The notes: generated by a model not told the origin, from the sequence alone. Shown: positions 25,026-33,777, numbered from the stretch's first letter. The stretch: 64,000 bases of DNA from Hymenobacter taeanensis (GCF_013137895.1 NZ_CP053538.1:2387001-2451000); one strand, 5' to 3'. Translations and numbers: made by a program.

Positions 25026-26696
25026 CTAGAAGCCGCCTTGACCGGTGGCGTTCAGGTCCTCGCCAGTTTCTACACCCATGAAGGGGTAGCGGAAGTCAAC
25101 GGGCGGCACGAAGGTTTCTTTGATAGCGCGCGGCGACACCCAACGGAGCAGGTTCAGCATGGAGCCGGCCTTGTCGTTGGTGCCGGAGGCGCGGGCGCCG
25201 CCGAAGGGCTGCTGGCCTACCACGGCACCGGTAGGCTTATCGTTGATGTAGAAGTTGCCCGCTGCGTGTACCAGCTTTTTGGAAGCCAAGTCGATAGCGT
25301 AACGATCCTGAGAGAAGATGGCGCCGGTGAGAGCATAGGGCGAAGTGCCGTCTACTACGTCCAGAATCTTCTCGAATTCCTGCGAATCGTAGACGTACAG
25401 CGTGATAACAGGGCCGAACAGCTCGTCGCACATTGTTACGTACTTGGGGTCTTTGGTCACGATAATCGTTGGCTCGATGAAGTAGCCTTTCGATTTGTCG
25501 TGGCCACCGCCGGCAATGATTTCTACCGATTCATCGGCCTTGGCGGCATCAATGTACTTGGCCAGCTTATCGAAGGAAACCTCGCTGATAACGGCGTTGA
25601 CGAAGTTCGAGAAGTCTTCCACGTCACCCATTTTGATGGACTTGAGGTCGGCCTGCAGGTAACCCTTCACCTCGTCCCAGATGTTGCTAGGGATGTAGAC
25701 GCGGCTGGCTGCCGAGCACTTTTGGCCCTGGTACTCGAAAGCACCGCGGGTAATGGCCGTAGCCACCTGGCGGGGGTGCGCGGAGTGGTGAGCTAAGATG
25801 AAGTCTTTGCCGCCGGTTTCGCCCACAATGCGGGGGTAGCTGCGGTACTGGTGAATGTTCTGACCGATGGTCTTCCAGATGTTCTGGAACACGCCGGTAG
25901 AGCCCGTGAAGTGGATACCCGCAAAGTCGGGGTGCGAGAAGATGATGTCGCCGGCTACGGGGCCGTCTACATAAATCAGGTTGATAACGCCGTCGGGCAC
26001 GCCAGCCTCCTGGAACAGCTCCATCAGCACCTGCGCTGAGTAGATCTGGGTGTAGGCGGGCTTCCACACTACGGTGTTGCCCATCATGGCTACCGAAGTA
26101 GGCAGGTTGCCAGCAATGGAGGTGAAGTTGAAGGGGGTGAGGGCAAACACGAAGCCCTCTAAGGGGCGCTGCTCCAGGCGGTTCCACATACCGGGCATCG
26201 ACTCAGGCTGCTGCCGGTAGATCTCCTGCATGAAGTAGGCGTTGAAGCGGAAGAAGTCGATCAGCTCGCAGGCCGCGTCGATTTCAGCTTGATAGGCGTT
26301 TTTGCTCTGGCCTAGCATGGTGGCCGCGTTCATGCGGGCGCGGTAAGGGCCGGCCAGCAGATCGGCGGCTTTCAGGAAGATGGCGGCGCGGTGCTCCCAG
26401 GGCAGCTCGGCCCACTGGGTGCGGGCGGCCAGGGCTGCCTCAATGGCCTGGTGCACATGGGAGGCGTCGCCCTCGTGGAAGTGGCCTAGCGTGTGCTGGT
26501 GGTCGTGGGGCGGGGAAATGCGCTGGGTGTTGCCGGTGCGCACCTGCTGCCCGCCGATGTACATCGGGATGTCGCGCTCAAGCTGCTTCAGCTCCTTCAG
26601 CGTCTTAATCAACTCAATGCGCTCGGGGGAGCCAGGAGCGTAGGCTTTTACCGGCTCGTTGATGGGAGGGGGAACGTTAAAAAATCCGGTGGCCAT
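25026..26696 (-). CDS. pruA: L-glutamate gamma-semialdehyde dehydrogenase
   Basis: The second step of proline breakdown: oxidises glutamate semialdehyde (from pyrroline-5-carboxylate) to glutamate with NAD+. It is a cytoplasmic aldehyde dehydrogenase of 556 residues, the length of the stand-alone PruA type. The catalytic Glu lies in VGETGGKDFIL and the catalytic Cys in YQGQKCSAASRVYIP. The late PFGGARASGTNDKAG block is typical. I chose the ATG at 26696 (MATGFFNVPPP), because the longer frame would start in the promoter. A TACCTTTG element lies about 51 bases upstream. No proline dehydrogenase (prodh) gene is in the window. Confidence 0.95.
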   Translation of the reverse strand: MATGFFNVPPPINEPVKAYAPGSPERIELIKTLKELKQLERDIPMYIGGQQVRTGNTQRISPPHDHQHTLGHFHEGDASHVHQAIEAALAARTQWAELPWEHRAAIFLKAADLLAGPYRARMNAATMLGQSKNAYQAEIDAACELIDFFRFNAYFMQEIYRQQPESMPGMWNRLEQRPLEGFVFALTPFNFTSIAGNLPTSVAMMGNTVVWKPAYTQIYSAQVLMELFQEAGVPDGVINLIYVDGPVAGDIIFSHPDFAGIHFTGSTGVFQNIWKTIGQNIHQYRSYPRIVGETGGKDFILAHHSAHPRQVATAITRGAFEYQGQKCSAASRVYIPSNIWDEVKGYLQADLKSIKMGDVEDFSNFVNAVISEVSFDKLAKYIDAAKADESVEIIAGGGHDKSKGYFIEPTIIVTKDPKYVTMCDELFGPVITLYVYDSQEFEKILDVVDGTSPYALTGAIFSQDRYAIDLASKKLVHAAGNFYINDKPTGAVVGQQPFGGARASGTNDKAGSMLNLLRWVSPRAIKETFVPPVDFRYPFMGVETGEDLNATGQGGF

Positions 26697-26746
26697 AGGA
26701 AGGCAGAGGTTAGGTGGCTGGTTAAACGGTGAAACGGGTGGTGGGG

Positions 26747-26754
26747 CAAAGGTA
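26747..26754 (-). promoter_or_regulatory. -7 element of pruA
   Basis: TACCTTTG on the minus strand fits the consensus exactly and implies a leader of about 45 bases. The -33 TTG is not at the usual spacing. Confidence 0.5.
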
Positions 26755-26845
26755 GCCAGCGACAGCAAATGATACGTCTTCAGACATCGTGTACGGGAGA
26801 TGCCCGTAAGTACAGACTCATCCGTTAGCAGCTCATCCTAAGCAT

Positions 26846-27850
26846 ATGGCTATTTCAACCGGCGCTACCTATACCAATCCTATCTGGAACGACGACTTTC
26901 CTGACCCCACTATCATTCAGGCTCAGGATGGCCTGTACTACGCGTATGGCACCCAAACCAAGCGAGCCGGCGTCATCATCAACCTGCAAATAGCCCGCTC
27001 CGCAGACCTTGTGCACTGGAACTATCTGGGTGAGGGTTTGCCAGGGAAACCTACCTGGGCCAGCAAGACCCAAAAGATTTGGGCTCCGCATGTGAGTGAG
27101 CATCATGGGCGCTACTACCTCTACTACTCTGCTAAGCCCAACACCAAGCGTGGCCTCTGCCTAGCCGTAGCTCTGGCAGAATCTCCCGCTGGCCCATTCA
27201 CGGATATTGGTGAGCCACTACAGTGCGGCCCCGGGTTCCTGAACATTGACCCCATGGCTTTTGACGACCCCTCCACCGGTAAAAAGCTCCTATACTGGGG
27301 CTCAGGCTTCGGCCCACTGATGGTACGGGAGTTGGCTGATGATCGAATTTCCTTCCGGCCCGGCAGCAAAACGCGCAAGCTAATTCAGCCGGCTGGCGCC
27401 GGCGACCCTAAGCGCTACGACCAGTTAGTGGAAGGCAGCTGGGTGGTGCTGCGCAACGGATGGTACTACCTATTTTATTCCGGCAATAACTGTTGCGGCG
27501 ACGATGCCCACTACGGTGTGTTGGTAGCCCGGTCGCGCTCTGCCACTGGCCCCTTCGAAACCCTGGCCGAAGCCACTGACGACCCTTACCGGATGCTGCT
27601 AGAAGGCAATACGTATTGGCTTGCCCCTGGCCACAACTGCATAATCACGGATGCCGCTGGAACAGATTGGTTGGCCTATCACGCCATTGACCCCCAACAG
27701 CCCAAGTTTGATGCCATTGACGCCGACCAAGGGTACTCCCGCCGTGTGATGCTGCTTGACCAACTGGAATACGTGGATGGGTGGCCTAGGCTCGTGACGG
27801 GAGGCACTCCTTCCTTTAAGCCACAGCCCGCTCCTGCCGTGCAGCAATGA
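26846..27850 (+). CDS. Glycoside hydrolase family 43 protein
   Basis: A five-bladed beta-propeller hydrolase of family GH43, most like arabinan- or xylan-acting members. The three catalytic carboxylates can be placed: Asp in WNDDFPDPTII, the pKa-tuning Asp in LNIDPMAFDD and the acid Glu in LVEGSWVV. The repeated YYLYYS/YYLFYSG strands fit the fold. It has 334 residues with a single domain. No signal peptide is seen after the ATG at 26846, so it may act in the cytoplasm on imported oligosaccharides unless the start is wrong. No other sugar-use genes are adjacent. Confidence 0.9.
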   Translation: MAISTGATYTNPIWNDDFPDPTIIQAQDGLYYAYGTQTKRAGVIINLQIARSADLVHWNYLGEGLPGKPTWASKTQKIWAPHVSEHHGRYYLYYSAKPNTKRGLCLAVALAESPAGPFTDIGEPLQCGPGFLNIDPMAFDDPSTGKKLLYWGSGFGPLMVRELADDRISFRPGSKTRKLIQPAGAGDPKRYDQLVEGSWVVLRNGWYYLFYSGNNCCGDDAHYGVLVARSRSATGPFETLAEATDDPYRMLLEGNTYWLAPGHNCIITDAAGTDWLAYHAIDPQQPKFDAIDADQGYSRRVMLLDQLEYVDGWPRLVTGGTPSFKPQPAPAVQQ

Positions 27851-27885
27851 GCCTGCAGTAGGCTGCTCATTGCTGCACGCATCCC

Positions 27886-28404
27886 CTAAATGCAAAAGAC
27901 AATGGAGTTCTGCAGTTCGTCGCCATCATAGAGCGTCGCAATGCCCACTTTGGTGGGGTTGGGGTCTAGCAGGGCTGCATTGTGTTTAGGCGACTGCTGG
28001 TAGGCTCGCAGAATCTGCTCTTCAATGCTGCGCAAGTCCTTGGCGCGCATTCCCCGAAACCGGACGCAGTTCTCGAAACCGTAGCTCACAAAACCAGAAG
28101 CCTTCTCGAAGTGATGCCCCACGGCCATCAGCCGCTCCCGTGGGGTGGCGTACTGCGGATGGTAGTGGCCATGCGTATGATGCGTAAGATTGTAGGCAGC
28201 CTGTAGCCGGGCGGCTCGGCAGGCCGTTTCACTTAATACCAGGGGTGGCAACCCAGACCGCCGCCGATAGCTGTTCAGCTGCTGCAGCAAGGTGGAGGTG
28301 GCACGTACGTCGGTCCAGGCGGCGCGGGTGGCAGTAAGTGCAGGGGCCGAAGCTTGCGTAAGGGTTGAGAAAAGAACGAGTACGAGAAGTGGCAGGAACT
28401 TCAT
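27886..28404 (-). CDS. Exported CAP-domain (SCP/PR1) protein
   Basis: A 172-residue secreted protein. A signal peptide (MKFLPLLVLVLFSTLTQASA) precedes a CAP domain at about 35-170. The family signatures are LLQQLNSYRRRSGLPPLVLSE at the start, HTHGHYHP, YGFENC and the late YQQSPKHNAALLDPNPTKVG with the typical S-x-x-H pattern. CAP proteins in bacteria are poorly understood; cell-surface or matrix roles are common guesses. I chose the ATG at 28404, because the longer frame has no homology. It converges with the GH43 gene. Confidence 0.85.
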   Translation of the reverse strand: MKFLPLLVLVLFSTLTQASAPALTATRAAWTDVRATSTLLQQLNSYRRRSGLPPLVLSETACRAARLQAAYNLTHHTHGHYHPQYATPRERLMAVGHHFEKASGFVSYGFENCVRFRGMRAKDLRSIEEQILRAYQQSPKHNAALLDPNPTKVGIATLYDGDELQNSIVFCI

Positions 28405-28860
28405 GGGGATGCTTAAAGAAGCAAAGAGTGCGGCTAGGCCACCTACCACGCATACTGCAGTAACAGAAGCCTGCTCACTAAGCACAGAGAGTATAATACA
28501 CGCAAAAACGCGGCCAGCATGAGCAGGGTAAGCACCATGCTGCAACGGGAGGAGTAGAAGGGCTTCCCGCCTACTACTCAGGAAGCCAGCGGGGGGCTAT
28601 TCAGGACTACATCAACTGAATACCCGCACCAAGAAATAGAGAGATTAATTGCGGTTATGCATCTGAGAACACAAATAACTAAGAGTGGCCTAGCAACTAC
28701 TGCAGGCCTATTCTCAGCAGACTATACAACGCGAGTGTGGTAGTAACTAGTATAACACAACGCCTCAATAAAGTGCTCATAGCTTACTAGAGTACACCTA
28801 GACTTCAGTTATTTTCCTGATGGCGCTTTGCTCTGCCGGATATAAGCTATCCTGCTCATC
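28405..28860. other. Intergenic stretch with no supported gene
   Basis: About 455 bases. It holds two copies of the CTAGGCC/GGCCTAG motif (about 28434 and 28687) and A+T-rich DNA from 28620 on. I see no terminator, RNA gene or clear promoter. Confidence 0.6.
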
Positions 28861-29409
28861 CTACAACTGGCCTAGCAGCTCTTTTACCTGCCGCTCCAGA
28901 TCCTTGAAGGAGCCATTGTTGTGCAGGGTGTTGGTGAAGTGCGGGTACTGGTCGAGGGCGGTTTCGCTGAGGTGCTCGTCGTCGCGGGTGCCGTCGCCGC
29001 GCTGGTGCAGCGGGTCGCCTTCCACCCGAAACATCAGGCCGCCGCGGCTTCTGATGAGGTCGGCCTCGTTGGGGAAGCGCACGTCGGGGATGAGGGTAAA
29101 CTGGTCGGCGGGCAGTTGGGAGAAGAAGGCCTGCACCCAGATATCGGGCTCCCACTGGCGTAGGGCCAGGCCTACCTGCTGCAGCATTTCGCCGCGGGTA
29201 CGGCCGAAAGCGGGCAGCACCTCTTTTTTGCCCTGCTGCGAAAAGTAGGGCGCGGTGCCTTCGCCGGCCAAAGCCGCACAAACTGCCTTGATGGGCTCCC
29301 CCACGGAGCGGATATGCCAGCGCCGCTCTGGCTGCAGCTGCTGAATCAGGCGGGCAATGGTGTCTTTGCCGCTGCCACGGCGCCCCGAAAAGCCAATCAA
29401 CTTTATCAT
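28861..29409 (-). CDS. Deoxynucleoside monophosphate kinase-like P-loop protein
   Basis: A 182-residue P-loop kinase. The Walker A motif GRRGSGKDT is at about 9-17. The later IPDVRFPNEADLI block and the LSETALDQY segment are typical of the phage-type dNMP kinase family (T4 gene 1-like), which phosphorylates dNMPs to dNDPs. Cellular homologues are widespread but little studied, so substrate is inferred. A TACCTTTG element lies only five bases before the ATG (29409), so the mRNA may be leaderless. No phage genes are nearby. The 3' end carries CTAGGCCAG (Leu-Gly-Gln) just before the stop. Confidence 0.8.
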   Translation of the reverse strand: MIKLIGFSGRRGSGKDTIARLIQQLQPERRWHIRSVGEPIKAVCAALAGEGTAPYFSQQGKKEVLPAFGRTRGEMLQQVGLALRQWEPDIWVQAFFSQLPADQFTLIPDVRFPNEADLIRSRGGLMFRVEGDPLHQRGDGTRDDEHLSETALDQYPHFTNTLHNNGSFKDLERQVKELLGQL

Positions 29410-29414
29410 GGCCG

Positions 29415-29422
29415 CAAAGGTA
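29415..29422 (-). promoter_or_regulatory. -7 element close to the dNMP-kinase start codon
   Basis: TACCTTTG on the minus strand is separated from the ATG by five bases. With normal spacing the transcript would begin at or next to the start codon. Confidence 0.5.
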
Positions 29423-29443
29423 GGGAGTCGGGAAGTAGGGCCC

Positions 29444-29535
29444 GGTACGTGTCATCCCGAGTGAAGCCAGGAATAGGAGTTAATGGCCTGGATGCTGGTC
29501 CGGATTCCTACTTATGATTGAAATGACATACCGTA
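29444..29535. repeat. Inverted repeat, diverged family B
   Basis: The ends GGTACGTGTCAT and ATGACATACCGTACC are near reverse complements, and the inner parts pair loosely (AGGAATAGGAGT with ATTCCTACTTAT). It resembles the nuoI-nuoJ repeat in its GTCAT ends and fills the gap between two minus-strand genes. Confidence 0.6.
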
Positions 29536-29536
29536 C

Positions 29537-30229
29537 CTACAAAATTTCCTTTAGCTCACTCAGACACGCTATTTCATAGGTGGTCTGGATGGCGTGGCGG
29601 CGCTTCTCGGGGTTGAAGTAAACTTGGTCGAGGCCGGCGTTGTAGGCGCCCAGCACATCGCACTCCAGGTTGTCGCCAATCATAAGGCTTTCCGGGGCGG
29701 TGGCGCCGGTACGCTCTAGCGCGTGCTGGAAAATGCGGGTGTCGGGCTTGAGGTGGCCGCAGCACTCCGAGGTGACGATTTCCTGGAAGTAGTCAGTGAG
29801 GTTCGATGATTTCAGCTTCACGTGCTGAATTTCCCTGAAGCCATTGGTAATCAGGTGGAGCACGTACCCCTTGTCGCGAAGATAGTCTAGTACCTCGTGC
29901 GTGTAGGGGAACACGGCCGCCTTCAGCGGCAGGATATCGGTGAACTGCTCTGAGATGTTAGCCGGCGAGTCACTCTCCGATAGGCCTAGCTTCACGAAGG
30001 TGCGCGGAAACCGGGTGGTCCGGAGCTGCTGCTGCGTGATTTTGTTGTTCTGGTACAGCCGCCATAAACCGTGGTTGATATCGGAATACACCCGGATAAA
30101 GTCCTCCACCGTGATGCCGTACTGGCCCAACTGGTGATCAGCAAAAAGATGCCGCAGCGTTTCGTCGGCGTTGGCTTCAAAATCCCACAGCGTATGATCG
30201 AGGTCGAAGAATATATGACGGTATTTCAA
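29537..30229 (-). CDS. yjjG: HAD-family nucleotidase, YjjG type
   Basis: A 230-residue haloacid-dehalogenase phosphatase of the YjjG (noncanonical pyrimidine nucleotidase) group. Motif I is FFDLDHTLWDF with the nucleophile Asp. Motif II is LITNG, motif III the Lys in HLKPD, and motif IV IGDNLECDVLGAYNAG. A helical cap lies between motifs I and II (about 16-90). YjjG in E. coli clears modified dUMP-like nucleotides. The neighbouring dNMP-kinase-like gene, in the same direction, also suggests nucleotide housekeeping, but a 127-base repeat-filled gap separates them. Confidence 0.88.
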   Translation of the reverse strand: MKYRHIFFDLDHTLWDFEANADETLRHLFADHQLGQYGITVEDFIRVYSDINHGLWRLYQNNKITQQQLRTTRFPRTFVKLGLSESDSPANISEQFTDILPLKAAVFPYTHEVLDYLRDKGYVLHLITNGFREIQHVKLKSSNLTDYFQEIVTSECCGHLKPDTRIFQHALERTGATAPESLMIGDNLECDVLGAYNAGLDQVYFNPEKRRHAIQTTYEIACLSELKEIL

Positions 30230-30291
30230 GGCGAGTAATGAGGTGATGAAGTGAATGGTAATGAGGAAAGGGCTGTTACTTGCAGAATGGA

Positions 30292-30415
30292 GTAGAGACG
30301 CAAGATTTTGCGTCTCGTTGTTGCTGACGTTGTTTAGAATGCGGGAGTTCTAGGCCAGTCGTTGGCTCCGCCGACCTACGGTTCAACGACGAGACGCAAA
30401 ATCTTGCGTCTCTAC
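30292..30415. repeat. Nested inverted repeat, family E
   Basis: The arms 30292-30320 and 30384-30415 are near-perfect reverse complements. Each arm is itself a palindrome (GAGACGCAA..TTGCGTCTC). The middle (30321-30383) has a CTAGGCCAG motif and a small CGGCGGA/TCCGCCG-like stem. It sits between two minus-strand genes. Confidence 0.85.
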
Positions 30416-30424
30416 ATCGTTCTA

Positions 30425-30751
30425 CTAATCCAGTAGAAGTCGTTTAACAACCCGGCCGTCGCCGAGGTGTTCCCGCACAATATCGGCGGCGTCTTTGGGC
30501 TTCACGTCGCCGTAATACACGTTGTCGGGGTAAATGGCAACGGCGGCACCGGGGCCTTTTTTGCAGTGCTTACACAGGTCGAGGCAGTTGCAGGTTTGCA
30601 CGCGCACTTTGCTGGGGGCATTGCCGGTCAGCAGCTTTTTCAGGCCCTGCTTTTTGAGCTCGGTTTTGAAGGCTTTGGCTACCTCCTTGCCCACTTCATC
30701 TTTTTGGGCGGTGCAAACAAACAGGTGGGTGACGGCGGAAGCTGATTTCAC
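30425..30751 (-). CDS. Thioredoxin-like 2Fe-2S ferredoxin
   Basis: A 108-residue protein with a thioredoxin-fold 2Fe-2S domain. After a beta-alpha start (HLFVCTAQK) it has CNCLDLCKHCKKGPGAAVAIYP, split here as the CNCLDLC and CKKGP parts, as in stand-alone (2Fe-2S) ferredoxins. The first Cys (VCTAQK) and the later ones would hold the cluster. The partner is unknown. It starts 24 bases after the ArsR gene and is likely its operon partner. Confidence 0.85.
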   Translation of the reverse strand: MKSASAVTHLFVCTAQKDEVGKEVAKAFKTELKKQGLKKLLTGNAPSKVRVQTCNCLDLCKHCKKGPGAAVAIYPDNVYYGDVKPKDAADIVREHLGDGRVVKRLLLD

Positions 30752-30775
30752 GGGAAAGTGGGGGACAAGACGGGC

Positions 30776-31174
30776 CTACCGCTCAGCGGGCAGGCCGGTC
30801 CAGCGGCGGTTTTGCAGCTTATACGCGGCCAGCTCCCGATTCGACCAGAGCGTTTGGTAGATCTTTTGATCATGCACCAGCTGGGGGTCGCGCTCCATGT
30901 ATCCGAGGAGTTGGTGAACGAAGTCCTGGGCTTCATCCTTAATGAAGTAGAACACCCAATTATCGAGCCGCCGAAAATTCACTAAACCCGCATTTTTCAG
31001 GTAAGATAATTGCCGGGAGGTTTTCGTTTGGGTGAAGTCCAGCACCTGCTCGAGGTCGGAAATGCACATTTCCTGATTGCGCCAGAGCAAATGCAGGATG
31101 CGCACCCGGCTGTCGTCGCCGAAGGCTTTGAATAGTTGCTGACCAAATGCAACGGTAAAGTGTTTCAGGCGCAT
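30776..31174 (-). CDS. ArsR-family transcriptional regulator
   Basis: A 132-residue winged-helix regulator. The N-terminal helices (LFKAFGDDSRVRILHLLWRN) and recognition region (CISDLEQVLDFTQTKTSRQLS) match ArsR regulators, and DNWVFYFIKDEAQDFVHQLL covers the wing and last helix. A C-terminal extension of about 30 residues follows. Only one cysteine is in the HTH helix, so a metal site of the classical type is not evident. It is co-directional with the 2Fe-2S ferredoxin gene and may control it. Confidence 0.88.
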   Translation of the reverse strand: MRLKHFTVAFGQQLFKAFGDDSRVRILHLLWRNQEMCISDLEQVLDFTQTKTSRQLSYLKNAGLVNFRRLDNWVFYFIKDEAQDFVHQLLGYMERDPQLVHDQKIYQTLWSNRELAAYKLQNRRWTGLPAER

Positions 31175-31285
31175 CTTTAGCGGGGAAGGGCAGAAGGAGG
31201 GACCAGCAAGAGTGGGCCCGAATTTACACCAAACCCACCAGCGGCCCCCAAAAGAGCCGTATACTTGTATTCTGTAACGCCCTGT

Positions 31286-31984
31286 ATGTCTGCTGTGGTT
31301 CGATTTCGTTTCTTTTCTCTGCCAGCCCTGTGCCTGCTGGTTTTCCTGGCGCTAGGCCTGTTGCTGGCTCCTGGCCGCGCCCAGGCCCAGGGCCAGCGCC
31401 GCGTGGTGCAGTTCACGGGTATTGTGGCCACCGGCGACTCCCTGCTGGGCGTACCAGGCGCGGCCATCTTCGTGCCCAAAGCCGGCCGCGGCACCGCCAG
31501 TAATTCCTATGGCTACTTCTCTATACCGGTACTGGCCGGTGATAGTATTGTGATACGCAGCCTCGGTTACCGTAATCAGTACGTTATCATCCCGGAGGAT
31601 TATCCGCGCCAGAGCTATTCCGTTATTGTGTCGTTGCGGGAAGATGCCACCGTACTTCCGGAGGTTAGAATTTTCCCGTATGCCACCGAAAGGGCCTTCA
31701 AACAGGCCTTCCTGGCCCTAAACTTACCCAAAGAGCGTGGCTCCAGCGCCGCCGAGAACCTGAGTGAGCAGGTAATGCGCCGCATGTTTAATAACCTGCC
31801 TGTTACCAGTACTGGCAACTACCGCCAGACCATGCAAAACCAGCAGTACGACCAGTCTCGGCGCATGGGTACGGCCCCAACGCCTTACACCAACAACCCG
31901 CTCCTGAATCCCTTCAGCTGGCTGCAACTGATTAACCAGGTGAAGAGCGGCGAATTCAATAAGAAGGAAGGCGTAGACTACTAG
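31286..31984 (+). CDS. Exported protein with carboxypeptidase-regulatory-like fold
   Basis: A 232-residue exported protein. A long signal peptide (LCLLVFLALGLLLAPGRAQAQ after an Arg-rich start) leads into a beta-sandwich at about 35-125 with FTGIVATGDSLLGVPGAAIF, NSYGYFSIPVLAGDSIVI and RSLGYRNQ. This is the CarboxypepD_reg-like fold found at the front of SusC/TonB receptors. Here it stands alone, followed by a helical, Gln/Asn-rich tail. The function is unknown; a surface or periplasmic location is likely. I chose the ATG at 31286 over a TTG at 31265. The stop is within a TAGGCCTAGGCC run. Confidence 0.8.
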   Translation: MSAVVRFRFFSLPALCLLVFLALGLLLAPGRAQAQGQRRVVQFTGIVATGDSLLGVPGAAIFVPKAGRGTASNSYGYFSIPVLAGDSIVIRSLGYRNQYVIIPEDYPRQSYSVIVSLREDATVLPEVRIFPYATERAFKQAFLALNLPKERGSSAAENLSEQVMRRMFNNLPVTSTGNYRQTMQNQQYDQSRRMGTAPTPYTNNPLLNPFSWLQLINQVKSGEFNKKEGVDY

Positions 31985-32030
31985 GCCTAGGCCACTGCTG
32001 TTGAGCATAAGTTTTACCTTCAGAAGAATC

Positions 32031-32069
32031 AAAAGGCCCTTATCTCCGCTTAGGAGGTAAGGGCCTTTT
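32031..32069 (+). terminator. Terminator after the 31286 gene
   Basis: The stem AAAAGGCCCTTA with TAAGGGCCTTTT (32031-32042 with 32058-32069) has further inner pairing CTCC/GGAG and ends in TTTT. Confidence 0.85.
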
Positions 32070-32262
32070 CACAAACTGGCAGTTTAGCAAAGAGTAAAGT
32101 GAAATAGCTGCCTTATCCTGACGGCGCTCAGTGCTGACCATACCTGCATTATCAATCTAGAAGCAACAAGCTCAACCACAACCTACGCTTGCTTTTTACG
32201 GTACAGGATTATGGCACTGTTGCCACAGCACGCCGCGCCAGTGCGGCCAGCGCTTTCCTGTT

Positions 32263-33648
32263 ATGGATACCAATCTTCCCGTTACTTCTCAACCCCGCAT
32301 CGTGATTGTAGGCTGCGGCTTTGGTGGGCTCCGGCTGGCTAAAGAGCTGGCCGATGCTCCGGTGCAGGTAGTGGTCATCGACCGTAATAATTACCACAAC
32401 TTCCAGCCTCTGCTCTACCAGGTGGCTACCGGGGCCCTGGAGGCCGATAACATTGCTTACCCCATCCGCAAGATTTTTGCCGGGCAGCACAATTTCTTCT
32501 ACCGCATGGCCGATGTGCAGCGCATTCACCCCGCCAGCAACACAGTAATCACCAACATCGGCGACATCCGTTACGACCACCTGGTGCTGGCTACTGGCTC
32601 GCTCACCAACTTTTTCGGGCTAGAGAGCATTGAGCGCAATGCCATGCAGATCAAAAGCATCCCGAACGCCCTAAACTTGCGCAGCTTCCTGTTCCAGAAC
32701 TTTGAGAAGGCTCTTCTGAAGGAAGACCCGGCAGCCCGCCAAGCCCTGATGAACGTGGTGGTAGTGGGCGGCGGGCCTACGGGTGTGGAAATCTGCGGCT
32801 CTCTGGCTGAGATGCGCAAAGATGTATTGCCCAAAGACTACCCCGAGCTCGACCTGAAGCAGATGGAAATCTATCTGATAGAGGCCGGCGGTGAGGTACT
32901 GGGGCCCATGTCGAAGGAGTCGCAGCAGAAGGCCAAGAAGTACCTGGAGGATATGAACATCCATATCCGCCTCAACACCTCCGCCAAGCGCTTCGAGGAT
33001 TGCAAGCTCTACACTTCAGACACAGAGTTTATTCGGACGGAAAACGTGATTTGGGCGGCTGGCGTGAACGGGGCCGATATACCTGGCTTGCCCGAGGCCG
33101 TAGTGGCCCGCAACAAGCGCGTAAACGTTGACCACGTAAATCGGGTGCAGGGCACCACGAACATCTACGCCATTGGGGATCTGGCCAACATGATTACTGA
33201 GGAAATGCCCCGCGGCTATCCTATGTTGGCGCCCGTAGCTATTCAGCAGGCTGAGCAGCTAGCCAATAACTTCAAGCGCTTTATGCGCGGCGAGGCCATG
33301 AAGCCGTTCCACTACGTAAACAAAGGCAGCATGGCTATTGTGGGCCGCAACCGCGCCGTAGTTGACCTGCCCGGCGACAAGCACTTCGGGGGTTTCCTGG
33401 GCTGGCTTACCTGGCTGTTTGTGCATTTAATGACGCTGGTAGGCTTCCGCAACAAAATAGTAACGTTCGTGGACTGGGCCACCAGCTATCTGAGTTCCGA
33501 CAAGGCCCTGCGTCTCATCATTCGTCCCTATAAGCGTAGTGATTTCAAGGACGACAAAGGAAAAGCCAATGCAGAGCACATGAACTCTACGCCGCAATAC
33601 AACCCCACACCGCCCGCTATACAAGAGCCTGTCAAAACACAGGCCTAG
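32263..33648 (+). CDS. ndh: Type II NADH dehydrogenase (NDH-2)
   Basis: A membrane-associated flavoprotein that oxidises NADH and reduces quinone without pumping protons. It has 461 residues. The FAD-binding Rossmann motif is IVIVGCGFGGLRLAKEL (about 13-29), and the NADH-binding one is VVVVGGGPTGVEICGSLAEM (about 169-188). YAIGDLAN binds FAD near its ribityl chain. The hydrophobic stretch FLGWLTWLFVHLMTLVGF (about 369-386) should anchor it to the membrane. A Pro/Asn-rich tail follows. It is monocistronic, with a terminator 15 bases after the stop, and coexists with a full complex I in this window. Confidence 0.94.
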   Translation: MDTNLPVTSQPRIVIVGCGFGGLRLAKELADAPVQVVVIDRNNYHNFQPLLYQVATGALEADNIAYPIRKIFAGQHNFFYRMADVQRIHPASNTVITNIGDIRYDHLVLATGSLTNFFGLESIERNAMQIKSIPNALNLRSFLFQNFEKALLKEDPAARQALMNVVVVGGGPTGVEICGSLAEMRKDVLPKDYPELDLKQMEIYLIEAGGEVLGPMSKESQQKAKKYLEDMNIHIRLNTSAKRFEDCKLYTSDTEFIRTENVIWAAGVNGADIPGLPEAVVARNKRVNVDHVNRVQGTTNIYAIGDLANMITEEMPRGYPMLAPVAIQQAEQLANNFKRFMRGEAMKPFHYVNKGSMAIVGRNRAVVDLPGDKHFGGFLGWLTWLFVHLMTLVGFRNKIVTFVDWATSYLSSDKALRLIIRPYKRSDFKDDKGKANAEHMNSTPQYNPTPPAIQEPVKTQA

Positions 33649-33662
33649 GCAGTAAAAACAAC

Positions 33663-33690
33663 AACCCCACCCGCACGGTGGGGTTTCTTT
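33663..33690 (+). terminator. Terminator after ndh
   Basis: A nine-base-pair stem AACCCCACC with GGTGGGGTT (33663-33671 with 33677-33685) is followed by a T-rich tail. Confidence 0.85.
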
Positions 33691-33777
33691 TTGATGGGTA
33701 TTGATAGGTAGATAGTGTGTTTTATAAGCAAAAGCCCTTAGATTAAGGGCCTGATCTGTAAAATGTATATTTTCTGA

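Noticed and set aside
28861..29409. dNMP-kinase-like gene as a prophage marker
   Set aside because: No other phage genes, integrase or attachment repeats are nearby; the neighbours are ordinary chromosomal genes.
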